From: Maricaulis sp.
GTDB lineage: Bacteria > Pseudomonadota > Alphaproteobacteria > Caulobacterales > Maricaulaceae
Direction: 5' to 3'
NCBI GenBank assembly: GCA_029251785.1
Contig: JAQXCQ010000116.1
Coordinates: forward strand, 1 to 39,099
Length of the DNA: 39,099 nucleotides
Shown here piece by piece: positions 16,042-24,391 of this stretch. The notes beneath the pieces are model-generated. The model worked only from the letters and a program-made list of their open reading frames with translations. It ran no database searches and had not been told where the DNA came from. Within the stretch, counting starts at the first letter, position 1. The number at the start of each line of letters is the position of its first letter. The position numbers and the translations under genes are program-made.

Positions 16042-16871
16042 TGCAACGCATGAAGTTCGCAGGAAAAACCGCGGTCATCACCGGGGCTGCCAGCGGAATC
16101 GGTCGAGCATTATCCGCCGCGCTGGCAAGCCACGGCTGTCACCTGGCACTGGCGGATATCAATGAAGTGGCACTTAGGGCTGTGGCCAACGACCTTACCC
16201 AACCCGGCCTGCGTGTCAGTGCCAATGCTTTGGATGTTGGTGATGCTGGGGCGATCGCAGAATTTGCGCAAACAGTTGAGGCTGAGCATGGCGGCGCACA
16301 TTTGCTATTTAACAATGCGGGGGTTGCTCTAGGCGGAGCGTTTGAAGACATTACCCCGGACGATTTTGAATGGCTATTCGATATCAATTTTCGCGGAGTC
16401 GTCCGGATGACACGCGCCTTTCTGCCGCTTTTGCGGGGGGCGGATACGGCCCACATTATCAACATTTCTAGCCTGTTCGGCTTGATCGCCCCGGCTGGGC
16501 AGACCGCCTATTGTGCGAGCAAATTTGCCGTACGCGGGTTTTCCGATTCGTTGCGTCATGAACTTGCCGGGTCTTCGATTGGGGTAACGACAGTGCACCC
16601 TGGCGGTGTGAATACCCAAATCGCTATGAATGCCCGAACATCGGCAAAGGTCTCGAATGAAGAACGAGGTCGTGGCATTGCACAATCACAACGCTTGCTG
16701 GTCATGCCGCCGCCGAAAGCCGCCAGCATTATTTTGCGCGCTGTCACGATGCGTAAACCTCGTGTGCTGGTCGGCCGCGATGCTCACATCACGGCATTGA
16801 TAGAGCGCCTTATGCCGTCCAATTATTGGTCTATCATCGGGCGAAAAATTCAAATGGGAGCACAGGATTAG
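16038..16871 (+). CDS. Short-chain dehydrogenase/reductase (SDR)
   Basis: The 277-aa product is a classical SDR: TGAASGIG (15-22) binds NAD(P), NNAG (92-95) stabilises the central sheet, and Ser144/145, Tyr158 and Lys162 (YCASK) form the active site. The C-terminal 30 residues extend beyond the usual core. The first ATG overlaps the monooxygenase stop by 4 bp, showing translational coupling; an ATG at 16050 also fits. In this operon it probably interconverts an alcohol and the ketone used by the monooxygenase. Substrate is unknown. Confidence 0.92.
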   Translation: MMQRMKFAGKTAVITGAASGIGRALSAALASHGCHLALADINEVALRAVANDLTQPGLRVSANALDVGDAGAIAEFAQTVEAEHGGAHLLFNNAGVALGGAFEDITPDDFEWLFDINFRGVVRMTRAFLPLLRGADTAHIINISSLFGLIAPAGQTAYCASKFAVRGFSDSLRHELAGSSIGVTTVHPGGVNTQIAMNARTSAKVSNEERGRGIAQSQRLLVMPPPKAASIILRAVTMRKPRVLVGRDAHITALIERLMPSNYWSIIGRKIQMGAQD

Positions 16872-16876
16872 AATTC

Positions 16877-17851
16877 ATGATTGATGCAATTTTACAAATC
16901 GTAGTTTGGCTGGTCCTGTTCTCGATCATGACCCTGGCCGGGTTTGCGTTGTTTACAAGTCGGATCGCCACCAAAGTAAGGCGCGTGATCCCGCCTACAG
17001 GTTCCGTCGCACATGTTGAGGGCGGGGCCATTCACTTCGTGGAATACGGAGCGGTCATTGCAGGGAAGCCCAGCCTCGTCTTGATTCATGGCTTGTCCGG
17101 CAATTTGCATAATTTTGAATACGCTCTTTCGGGTGCGCTGGCTAAAAATTACCACGTCATTGCTCTTGATCGTCCTGGGTGCGGCTATTCACGTCGGCAA
17201 TCGAGCGAGCAAGCCCGACTCCCTGTCCAAGCCCGCATGATCAATGAATTTTTGGAAAAGCAAAACATTGAAAAATCGCTTGTCGTTGGACATTCGCTGG
17301 GCGGTGCGGTCGCCTTGGCCATGGCATTAGATAGCCCGCAGCGTGTCGGAGGCTTGGCGTTGATAGCTCCGCTAACATCGATCCAAACGAAAATACCGAC
17401 GGTTTTTCGCGGATTCAATGTTCCCAATGAAACCTTGCGCCGATGGATGTCCTATACTGTTGCCACGCCTGGCTCACTCCAAATGGGTGGAAAAGTGGCG
17501 GCTGCGATATTTGCACCCAACCCTGTCCCCAATGATTTTTCGATTAAAGGTGGAGGTCTGCTGACTCTCCTGCCCGATGCTTTTTATTCTACATCCACTG
17601 ACGCTCACGCTGTTGCTCTTGATCTGGAGACGCAGCAGAGTCGTTATAGCGAGCTGAATTTGCCAATAGGCGTGCTTTACGGACGGGAGGATGGTGTGCT
17701 TGACCCGGCAACCCACATTGATGGGTTGATGGCGGCTTGTCCCGATCTACAGCTGACGATGTTGGACAATGTGGGGCATATGCCAATTATCAATGCGGTT
17801 GATGAAACTCTGGCCTTTATTGAGGGGCAGGCCGCGCGCGTGTCTCTGTGA
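16877..17851 (+). CDS. Alpha/beta hydrolase, membrane-anchored
   Basis: The 324-aa product begins with a single membrane helix (about 5-27, LQIVVWLVLFSIMTLAGFAL). The hydrolase domain shows HG (71-72) for the oxyanion hole, GHSLGG with nucleophile Ser140, an acidic residue at Asp272 or Asp276 (GREDGVLDP), and His301 (GHMP). The ATG at 16877, 5 bp after the SDR stop, is chosen because it places the membrane helix at the N terminus; an in-frame start at 16826 would overlap the SDR. As the last gene of the operon it would hydrolyse the ester or lactone made by the monooxygenase; this pathway is inferred from gene order only. Confidence 0.9.
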   Translation: MIDAILQIVVWLVLFSIMTLAGFALFTSRIATKVRRVIPPTGSVAHVEGGAIHFVEYGAVIAGKPSLVLIHGLSGNLHNFEYALSGALAKNYHVIALDRPGCGYSRRQSSEQARLPVQARMINEFLEKQNIEKSLVVGHSLGGAVALAMALDSPQRVGGLALIAPLTSIQTKIPTVFRGFNVPNETLRRWMSYTVATPGSLQMGGKVAAAIFAPNPVPNDFSIKGGGLLTLLPDAFYSTSTDAHAVALDLETQQSRYSELNLPIGVLYGREDGVLDPATHIDGLMAACPDLQLTMLDNVGHMPIINAVDETLAFIEGQAARVSL

Positions 17852-18004
17852 GTGGTGAAGACCAAATTGGCCCGCCAACTTTGTAACGGCATTGACTGCG
17901 CGTACCGATGGTGTTTCAAAATTGTTTTCTAAACGAGTTAAAAACATTTAAGTTGCTGCAATAGCGCGCAAATTCTTGTCCGCTGAAATCAAAGGGTTCT
18001 GACG

Positions 18005-18661
18005 ATGAAATTTTTTGTAGATACCGCTGATGTGTCGGAAATTCGTGAAATTGCCGATGCAGGACTTGCTGATGGTGTCACAACGAATCCATCGCTCATT
18101 ATGAAGTCCGGACGCGATTTTATGGAAGTGATTTCCGAAATTTGCGACCTGGTTGAGGGACCGGTGAGTGCCGAGGTGACTGCTCTTGAGGCGCCGGCTA
18201 TGATTGCTGAGGGCAAAACATTAGCGGGTCTGGCCAGCAATGTGGTGGTAAAGCTTCCTCTGACCTGGGACGGGTTAAAGGCGTGCCGGTCGTTAAGTGA
18301 TGATGGCATTCAAACCAATGTTACGCTTTGCTTCTCCGCTAATCAGGGCCTGCTTGCGGCGAAAGCAGGGGCGACCTATGTGTCACCCTTCATCGGGCGT
18401 CTCGATGATCTCGGCGTGGACGGTATGGAGCTCATTCGTGACTTGCGGGTGATCTATGACAATTACGGGTTTGATACGGAAATACTGGCCGCCTCGATCC
18501 GGTCAAATGCGCATGTTCAAGACTGCGCGATTGTCGGGGCCGATGTTGTGACAGCACCTCCTGCTGTCCTGCGTGGTTTGGTCAAGCACATGCTGACAGA
18601 CCGAGGCCTGGAAGCCTTTTTGAGTGATTGGAAGAAGACTGGTCAGTCCATCAAAACTTGA
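18005..18661 (+). CDS. tal: Small transaldolase / fructose-6-phosphate aldolase family
   Basis: The 218-aa product has the length and sequence of the single-domain FSA/TalC family: [13 protein letters not shown] at the start, DGVTTNPSL at 23-31, Lys83 in NVVVKLPLT as the Schiff-base lysine, and [31 protein letters not shown] about 105-134. It transfers dihydroxyacetone units in the pentose phosphate pathway; telling transaldolase from fructose-6-phosphate aldolase needs more than the sequence. AAGGG stands 8 nt before the ATG. It stands alone, separated by 150 bp from the hydrolase operon. The symbol is by family only. Confidence 0.93.
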   Translation: MKFFVDTADVSEIREIADAGLADGVTTNPSLIMKSGRDFMEVISEICDLVEGPVSAEVTALEAPAMIAEGKTLAGLASNVVVKLPLTWDGLKACRSLSDDGIQTNVTLCFSANQGLLAAKAGATYVSPFIGRLDDLGVDGMELIRDLRVIYDNYGFDTEILAASIRSNAHVQDCAIVGADVVTAPPAVLRGLVKHMLTDRGLEAFLSDWKKTGQSIKT

Positions 18662-18727
18662 GGAAAGGTTTTGAGCCATAGGATTGATCGTACGTGGCCA
18701 ACCTCAAATCAGTGACGATGTGGCGGA

Positions 18728-18979
18728 TCAAACCGCGGTCAATGATTCCTGCTCATGCAATGTGTTGCTGGCGAGGTGTGTATTGAATGCCTCCAGAATT
18801 GTCTCGCTGGTGGCCTGAACTGTTATTGTCTGTAAATCCGCTTCTTTGCGGTGAGTCAAAAACAGACAATCCTCCTTATGGGCTTGGTCATTCTCGAGCA
18901 CGCCCATAAATTGAAAAAACACCCGCTCAAACAAATGGGCTTCTTCGTCTGTTCTAAATTGGTGATGCTGACTGAGCAT
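18728..18979 (-). CDS. Small hypothetical protein
   Basis: The 83-aa product is polar, with an aromatic helix (HLFERVFFQFMGVLE) near residue 15-29 and a Thr/Ser-rich C-terminal half. It has no membrane helix, signal peptide or motif that I recognise. The GGGGGA stretch 4 nt before the ATG could serve as ribosome binding site. An overlapping 68-codon frame on the plus strand is less convincing. It is convergent with the transaldolase gene. Evidence for expression is weak. Confidence 0.4.
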   Translation of the reverse strand: MLSQHHQFRTDEEAHLFERVFFQFMGVLENDQAHKEDCLFLTHRKEADLQTITVQATSETILEAFNTHLASNTLHEQESLTAV

Positions 18980-19469
18980 GATTTCCCCCGCACACTGAAC
19001 TCAATTCTTAGGCCCCTTGATGAAGGCCTTAGATCACGCGCCTCATTCTTGCCTTAATGTGAAGCGCCTTGCAATAGAGATACGGGGAGCTGCAGGACTT
19101 CCGTCGTTTATTTTTTTTGACTTTTACCCCGACCCATATTGGTTTGTTATTTAATTCTGTAAAATCAACTTAATAGCCGGCTTTCGGGGTGTTCTGAACC
19201 TATCGTTGAAATTACTCGTACGCGTTCATAAGCGGTACCGATATTTGTATTTAGGCAAAAATTAGAGCGTGCTGATCATCCCGAAAGCACAGCTATCAAG
19301 CGCATTTTTTTTCCAGCAAATCTTCATCGTGCATAGCCCGAATTTCGGTTTTGCGCCGACCCGCTTCGGAGCGCCAACAAAGTTGGGAAGGAAAGCAAAT
19401 TCCTTGGTGTCATTTGGTTAATAAACTTTTATGGTTGGTCCAAATGGATTGAAGCGGCTGGGGAATAGC
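18980..19469. other. Long intergenic stretch upstream of the alpha-2-macroglobulin gene
   Basis: About 490 bp, AT-rich in the middle (T runs about 19110 and 19304), without a credible gene. It contains small inverted repeats such as CCGAATTTCGG near 19338 and should hold the promoter and leader of the alpha-2-macroglobulin/PBP1C operon. No RNA family is recognised. Confidence 0.35.
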
Positions 19470-22400
19470 ATGTTGGGTTGGCGATCGCAGAATTCTTTCG
19501 GAGTTTTCGTTGTAGCTATGGCCGCGTTTGTTGCGGCGTGTTCTCCAACTGAAAATGCACCCAATGAAACGGTCTCCACCACTGCAGGAACGGTTGGCCC
19601 CGCACTTGAGCCCCGATCGCCCGACGCCGCGCGCGTTGAACCCGAGCAGATAGCGGCGTTTGAATATCTTCGGTACCGGATAGAGGTCGATGGGGACACT
19701 CCCCGTCTGTGTCTCGGATTTACCGGTGCCTTGGACCCGGCCGCCGATTACTCGGCTTACCTAACAATCGACCCCGAAATTCCGCTGGCGCTCTCCGCGA
19801 GCGGTCGGAGCCTTTGTGTGGGCGGCATGCGTTTCGATTCGGGGCAAAGCCTCATGCTACGAGCAGGTCTGCCTTCTGCCGACGGTCAGCGCCTGGCCCG
19901 TGACGAAACAATCGAGATCGAGTTTGGTGATCGACCATCCTACGTGGGTATTGGCGGTGATGGTATTATCCTGCCGCGCCTGGAGGCTGATGGCCTTGCG
20001 ATTGAAACGGTGAATGTCGACACCGTCCGCATCAAACTCTGGCGCGTTACGGATCGCGCTCTGGCGTTTCGTTCGATCAGCGAAGGATATACCGCCGCTG
20101 AAGGTGATTATGGCTGGCTGTCGCAGGAAGAACGACCTTTTGACGTCGCGGAAATGATCTGGGACGGCGAAATGGATACGCCGGGTTTGGCCAATTCTGC
20201 CACGACCACCGTTTTTCCGTTAGCCGACGTGATCGGGCGATTACAACCCGGGGCATATTTTATTGAGGTGGATGACGCGTCCAGCACAGGAGATAGCGAC
20301 CGTTCTCCCGCGCGAACGAAGCGCTGGTTGGTGATCACAGATCTTGCACTGACCGCCTATCGGGGAAGTGACGGCATCGATTATGTCGTACGTTCTTTGC
20401 ATACAGCGGCTCCCGTTGCTGGAGTGCGCATAGAGCTTGTTGCTCGTAGCAATGAAATTCTGGGCGTCGCGATGACGGACACAAATGGTCGCGCCCGATT
20501 TGAAGGGCCTTTGCTCGCCGGAACAGGGGCCACCGCCCCGCGCATGCTGACAGCTTATGGGCCAGATAATGATTTCGCCGTTCTCGACCTGCAACGAAAC
20601 CCGCTTGATTTAAGCGGGCAAGATATCGGAGGACGCGTCCGTCCCGACGGCGTAGATGGTTTTGTCTACCTAGACCGCGGAATATATCGGCCCGGCGAGA
20701 AAGTGGAGGCCGCTGTCCTTTTGCGCGATGCAGCTGCAATCGCCGTGGATGATCGTGCCGGCAGTCTGATCTTGTTCGGCCCCAACAATATCGAAGCAGA
20801 CCGCCTTCGCTTTGACGGAGCGCCAAATGCCGGCGGGTTGAGCTGGTCGATTGAATTGCCGGCGCAAGCAGCGCGTGGCGAATGGAGATTGGACGTCGGT
20901 GTCGATGGCTTGGGTATCGTCGCGCAGCGTCGTTTTTCTGTCGAAGACTTTGTGCCGCAGCGTATCGATTTAGATCTTGAAGCCGATATTGAGAGACCCT
21001 TGCTGGCCGGTGAGCGACGAGAGGTACTTGCTGATGTGCGTTTTTTATATGGCGCGCCCGGCTCCGGCCTCGCAGTAGAAACGCGTTTGCGCATCGAAAA
21101 GGATCCGGCACCGTTTCCCGACTATGCAAGTTTCAATTTTGGTCGTCACGATGAGAGCTTTCGCGAGATCAGCCTATCCCTCGCGGATCGCGTTGCGGAT
21201 GGGGCGGGGCGCGCCGTCCTGACTGTCGATCCTGGCCAGGAAGCACACACTTCCAACGCTCCATTGAGGATTCGGACGGTTGTCTCGGCGATTGAGCCGG
21301 GTGGCCGACCGGTTGCCGATGATGTGCGCTTGCCCTACCGACCTCGCGATTTGTACCTGGGTCTCGACCCGTTGTTCGATGGTCGTGCCCAACGCCGTCA
21401 GGCTGTCTCTTTCGATGTAGTTGGTTTGACAGCCTTGGGTGAACCCGGTGCGGCGGAATTGAACTGGTCCTTGGTTCGTATCGATTGGCGCTATAGTTGG
21501 TATCGCACGGATGCAAACTGGCGCTGGCGCCGATCGCGCCGGGTTGTGCCAATTGAAGAGGGTGCTTTGACGCTTGGAGCGAATGGTCAAGCTCAGATCG
21601 ATCTTCCGGCCATGGATTGGGGCGACTATCAGCTGGTGGTCACCAGCGAAGCACACGGTATCGAATCCAGCGCTCAATTCTGGGTCGGCTGGGGGGCTCG
21701 GCCCGTTTCGGGCACCGAAGCGCCCGACCGCATCCGCTTGGCCGGGCCCGAGACACCACCAAATGTTGGAGACACGATCGAATTGTCTATCCTGCCGCCC
21801 TATGCCGGTGAGGCTGAGATTGTTATTGCGACCGATCGCGTAATCGAAACGCGTTCAGTGCAGGTGCCAGAAGCGGGCGCGCAGGTCAGCTTTCGTGTCA
21901 CCGAGGAGTGGGGGGCTGGGGCCTACGCGATGGTCAGCGTATTCACACCGCGAGACCCCGTAGAGCAACCGAGACCTCGCCGTGCAGTTGGCGTTACGCA
22001 TCTGCCGGTGAATATGGATCATCGTACTTTGACACTGTCGCTCGATGCGCCAGAACTGGCGCGCCCTCGTGAAACGCTTCGGCTAGGCGTTCAGGCCGAC
22101 GGCATTGGTCGTGGCAGTGCGTGGGTAACGGTTGCGGCTGTGGATGAAGGAATATTGGCCTTAACCCGGTTTGCATCGCCAGACCCACATGGTTGGTATT
22201 TCGGAAAAACGGCGTTGCGCGTTGGCTTGTTTGATGATTACGGACGCCTGCTCGATCCAAACCAGGGGGCCGCTGCGGCGGTTCGACAGGGCGGTGATCA
22301 GATCGGTGGGGCCGGCTTGACCGTCGTACCAACGCAAACGGTCGCTCTATATTCTGCTCCTGTGCGATTTGACTCCCAGGGTCGAGCGGAAATCGATCTT

Positions 22401-24383
22401 GAAATTCCGGACTTTAATGGGGAGTTGCGGTTGATGGCTGTCGCCTGGTCGGATGACGAGGTCGGCCAAATTGCACAACCACTAACGGTTCGGGACCCAG
22501 TGCCTGCAGAACTGATTTTGCCCCGCTTTTTGGCGCCAGGTGATGAAAGCACAACCACGCTGACAGTCGACAATGTTGAGGGCACGGCAGGGCAATATCT
22601 GGCGCTTATCTCCGCGGAGACTCCCGTATCTGCTAATGCGGAAGACCGGTCTGAATATGCTGTTGGCCAGCGCCGTGACGCCCAATTTGCCATCAATGGT
22701 CTTGATACCGGAGTTGGCGAGGTGTCCTTGAGTGTTTCCGGGCCGAATGATTTTGCTGTCTCGCGGCGATATCCAATTGAAATTCGTTCACCGTGGTTGC
22801 CATATTCTATGGTCCAACGGGGCCGGGTCAGCCCCGGTGAGGATTGGGTGCCTGATCCGAATGCCTTGACGAATTTCATGCCCGGCACGGGCGAGGTTGT
22901 CGTCAGTTTTGCGTCGACTCCGCTGGATACAACAGCCCTGCTGCAATCGCTTGATCGCTATCCCTATGCCTGCACCGAGCAGATAACCAGCCGTGGCATG
23001 CCGCTATTGTATGTTGATCAACTCGCAGGCTTGGAAAATCTCGCCGAGATTGAAGGCGCACGTCAGCGTGTCCAGGAGGCGATATCCACTCTGCTTAATC
23101 GCATGTCGAATGACGGAACGATTGGCTTATGGCGCGTGGGTGATCGTTATGCCTCGATCTGGCTCGCAGCGTACAGCATCGATTTTCTCAGCCGCGCCAA
23201 GGAGGCCGGTTACAGCGTGCCGGATGCCGCCCTAGAGCGCGCGTATACGCGTTTGGAGCATATCGCCAATCAAGAGATGTGGCGGGTTCGCGGATATGTC
23301 AGCACAGTGAATGGGAGAGGTCGCTGGCAGACCGATACGACGGAAAGACTTTCCGACCGTGGTTCCGCCTATGCGCTTTACGTTTTGGCCCGCGCAGGGC
23401 GAGCAAATAGGTCGCGCCTGCGTTATATGCATGATGAGCGGATCGACGTTATCGCTAGCCCCCTGGCACGTGCGCAAATTGGCGCCGCGCTGCATTTGAT
23501 CGGGGATCGAGCCCGCTCCCGCAGTGCCTTTGACGCCGCTGAACGCGTCCTTGGGTACAGCAATCGTGGAGACTGGTATCAATCGGCGCGTCGCGATCTG
23601 GCCGGTGTCCTGGCTCTTGCAGCCGAAGCTGATGATGTAAGCCGGGTCGAACGTTTGGCCGAACGGGTTGCGGTTGAATTGCCTGAACCGTCACGCCTCA
23701 CTACTCAAGAAAAGGCTTTTCTCCTCTTGGCCGCACGCAGCTTGGCGGGTGATGCAGTTGACATGCGCGTGGAAGGTTCGTCTGACGATGGCATATTAAC
23801 AGCGAGCGTGACCGGGCAGCAGTTTGAATTTGATGCGGCTACTCTCTCAGACGGTGCCAGGTTCACCAATGCCGGAGACGGGCCGGTCTGGGTGACTCAA
23901 GTGTCATATGGCGAACCGGTCAGTGCCCCTCCGTCTGTGAGCGAGGGCATGAGCGCGATCAAGCGTATCCGCCATTTGGATGGGCGTGATGCGGATTTGG
24001 CCGCTTTGAGGCAGGGTGATCGTCTGATCATCGAATTGACGTTGAGCAGCCCCGAGCCGCGAACAATTCCGGCTATCGCAATCGACCTCCTGCCCGCGGG
24101 GTTCGAGATCGAAGCGGTATTACGCGAGAGTGATGCCGGCCGCTCCGGGCCGTATCCGTGGCTTGGTCGGCTGGCGACCCCGCGCGTTGCAGAGGTCCGC
24201 GATGACCGGTTCGTCGCGGCAATTAATTTGCGAGATCGTGGGACGGCTCGTTTTGCCTACATCGTTAGGGCTGTGACGCCGGGTAATTACGCGATGCCGG
24301 GCGTGGTTGCGGAGGACATGTACCGTCCGGATGTGTTCGCCCGTACCGAGAGCCAGCGCGTTCAGATAGCCGGTCAGAACTAG
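19470..24383 (+). CDS. Alpha-2-macroglobulin family lipoprotein with thioester motif
   Basis: The 1637-aa product is a bacterial alpha-2-macroglobulin. From the ATG at 19470 (GGGGAA 4 nt upstream) it starts with a lipoprotein signal ending FVAAC, lipidated Cys24; an ATG at 19431 would add 13 residues. Macroglobulin-like domains follow, with DRGIYRPGEKV at about 402 as the usual A2M N-terminal signature. CTEQ at about 1168-1171 is the Cys-x-Glu-Gln thioester, at the start of the helical thioester domain, and a receptor-binding-like beta domain ends the protein. The family traps attacking proteases in the periplasm: cleavage of a bait region exposes the thioester, which bonds to the protease. 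The PBP1C gene begins 8 bp after the stop, the arrangement known from many proteobacteria, where it is thought to guard a breached wall while PBP1C repairs it. Confidence 0.93.
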   Translation: MLGWRSQNSFGVFVVAMAAFVAACSPTENAPNETVSTTAGTVGPALEPRSPDAARVEPEQIAAFEYLRYRIEVDGDTPRLCLGFTGALDPAADYSAYLTIDPEIPLALSASGRSLCVGGMRFDSGQSLMLRAGLPSADGQRLARDETIEIEFGDRPSYVGIGGDGIILPRLEADGLAIETVNVDTVRIKLWRVTDRALAFRSISEGYTAAEGDYGWLSQEERPFDVAEMIWDGEMDTPGLANSATTTVFPLADVIGRLQPGAYFIEVDDASSTGDSDRSPARTKRWLVITDLALTAYRGSDGIDYVVRSLHTAAPVAGVRIELVARSNEILGVAMTDTNGRARFEGPLLAGTGATAPRMLTAYGPDNDFAVLDLQRNPLDLSGQDIGGRVRPDGVDGFVYLDRGIYRPGEKVEAAVLLRDAAAIAVDDRAGSLILFGPNNIEADRLRFDGAPNAGGLSWSIELPAQAARGEWRLDVGVDGLGIVAQRRFSVEDFVPQRIDLDLEADIERPLLAGERREVLADVRFLYGAPGSGLAVETRLRIEKDPAPFPDYASFNFGRHDESFREISLSLADRVADGAGRAVLTVDPGQEAHTSNAPLRIRTVVSAIEPGGRPVADDVRLPYRPRDLYLGLDPLFDGRAQRRQAVSFDVVGLTALGEPGAAELNWSLVRIDWRYSWYRTDANWRWRRSRRVVPIEEGALTLGANGQAQIDLPAMDWGDYQLVVTSEAHGIESSAQFWVGWGARPVSGTEAPDRIRLAGPETPPNVGDTIELSILPPYAGEAEIVIATDRVIETRSVQVPEAGAQVSFRVTEEWGAGAYAMVSVFTPRDPVEQPRPRRAVGVTHLPVNMDHRTLTLSLDAPELARPRETLRLGVQADGIGRGSAWVTVAAVDEGILALTRFASPDPHGWYFGKTALRVGLFDDYGRLLDPNQGAAAAVRQGGDQIGGAGLTVVPTQTVALYSAPVRFDSQGRAEIDLEIPDFNGELRLMAVAWSDDEVGQIAQPLTVRDPVPAELILPRFLAPGDESTTTLTVDNVEGTAGQYLALISAETPVSANAEDRSEYAVGQRRDAQFAINGLDTGVGEVSLSVSGPNDFAVSRRYPIEIRSPWLPYSMVQRGRVSPGEDWVPDPNALTNFMPGTGEVVVSFASTPLDTTALLQSLDRYPYACTEQITSRGMPLLYVDQLAGLENLAEIEGARQRVQEAISTLLNRMSNDGTIGLWRVGDRYASIWLAAYSIDFLSRAKEAGYSVPDAALERAYTRLEHIANQEMWRVRGYVSTVNGRGRWQTDTTERLSDRGSAYALYVLARAGRANRSRLRYMHDERIDVIASPLARAQIGAALHLIGDRARSRSAFDAAERVLGYSNRGDWYQSARRDLAGVLALAAEADDVSRVERLAERVAVELPEPSRLTTQEKAFLLLAARSLAGDAVDMRVEGSSDDGILTASVTGQQFEFDAATLSDGARFTNAGDGPVWVTQVSYGEPVSAPPSVSEGMSAIKRIRHLDGRDADLAALRQGDRLIIELTLSSPEPRTIPAIAIDLLPAGFEIEAVLRESDAGRSGPYPWLGRLATPRVAEVRDDRFVAAINLRDRGTARFAYIVRAVTPGNYAMPGVVAEDMYRPDVFARTESQRVQIAGQN

Positions 24384-24391
24384 GCTAGCTA

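Noticed and set aside
20335-21129. 264-codon frame opposite the alpha-2-macroglobulin gene
   Set aside because: It is Arg/His-rich shadow sequence of a strongly supported gene.
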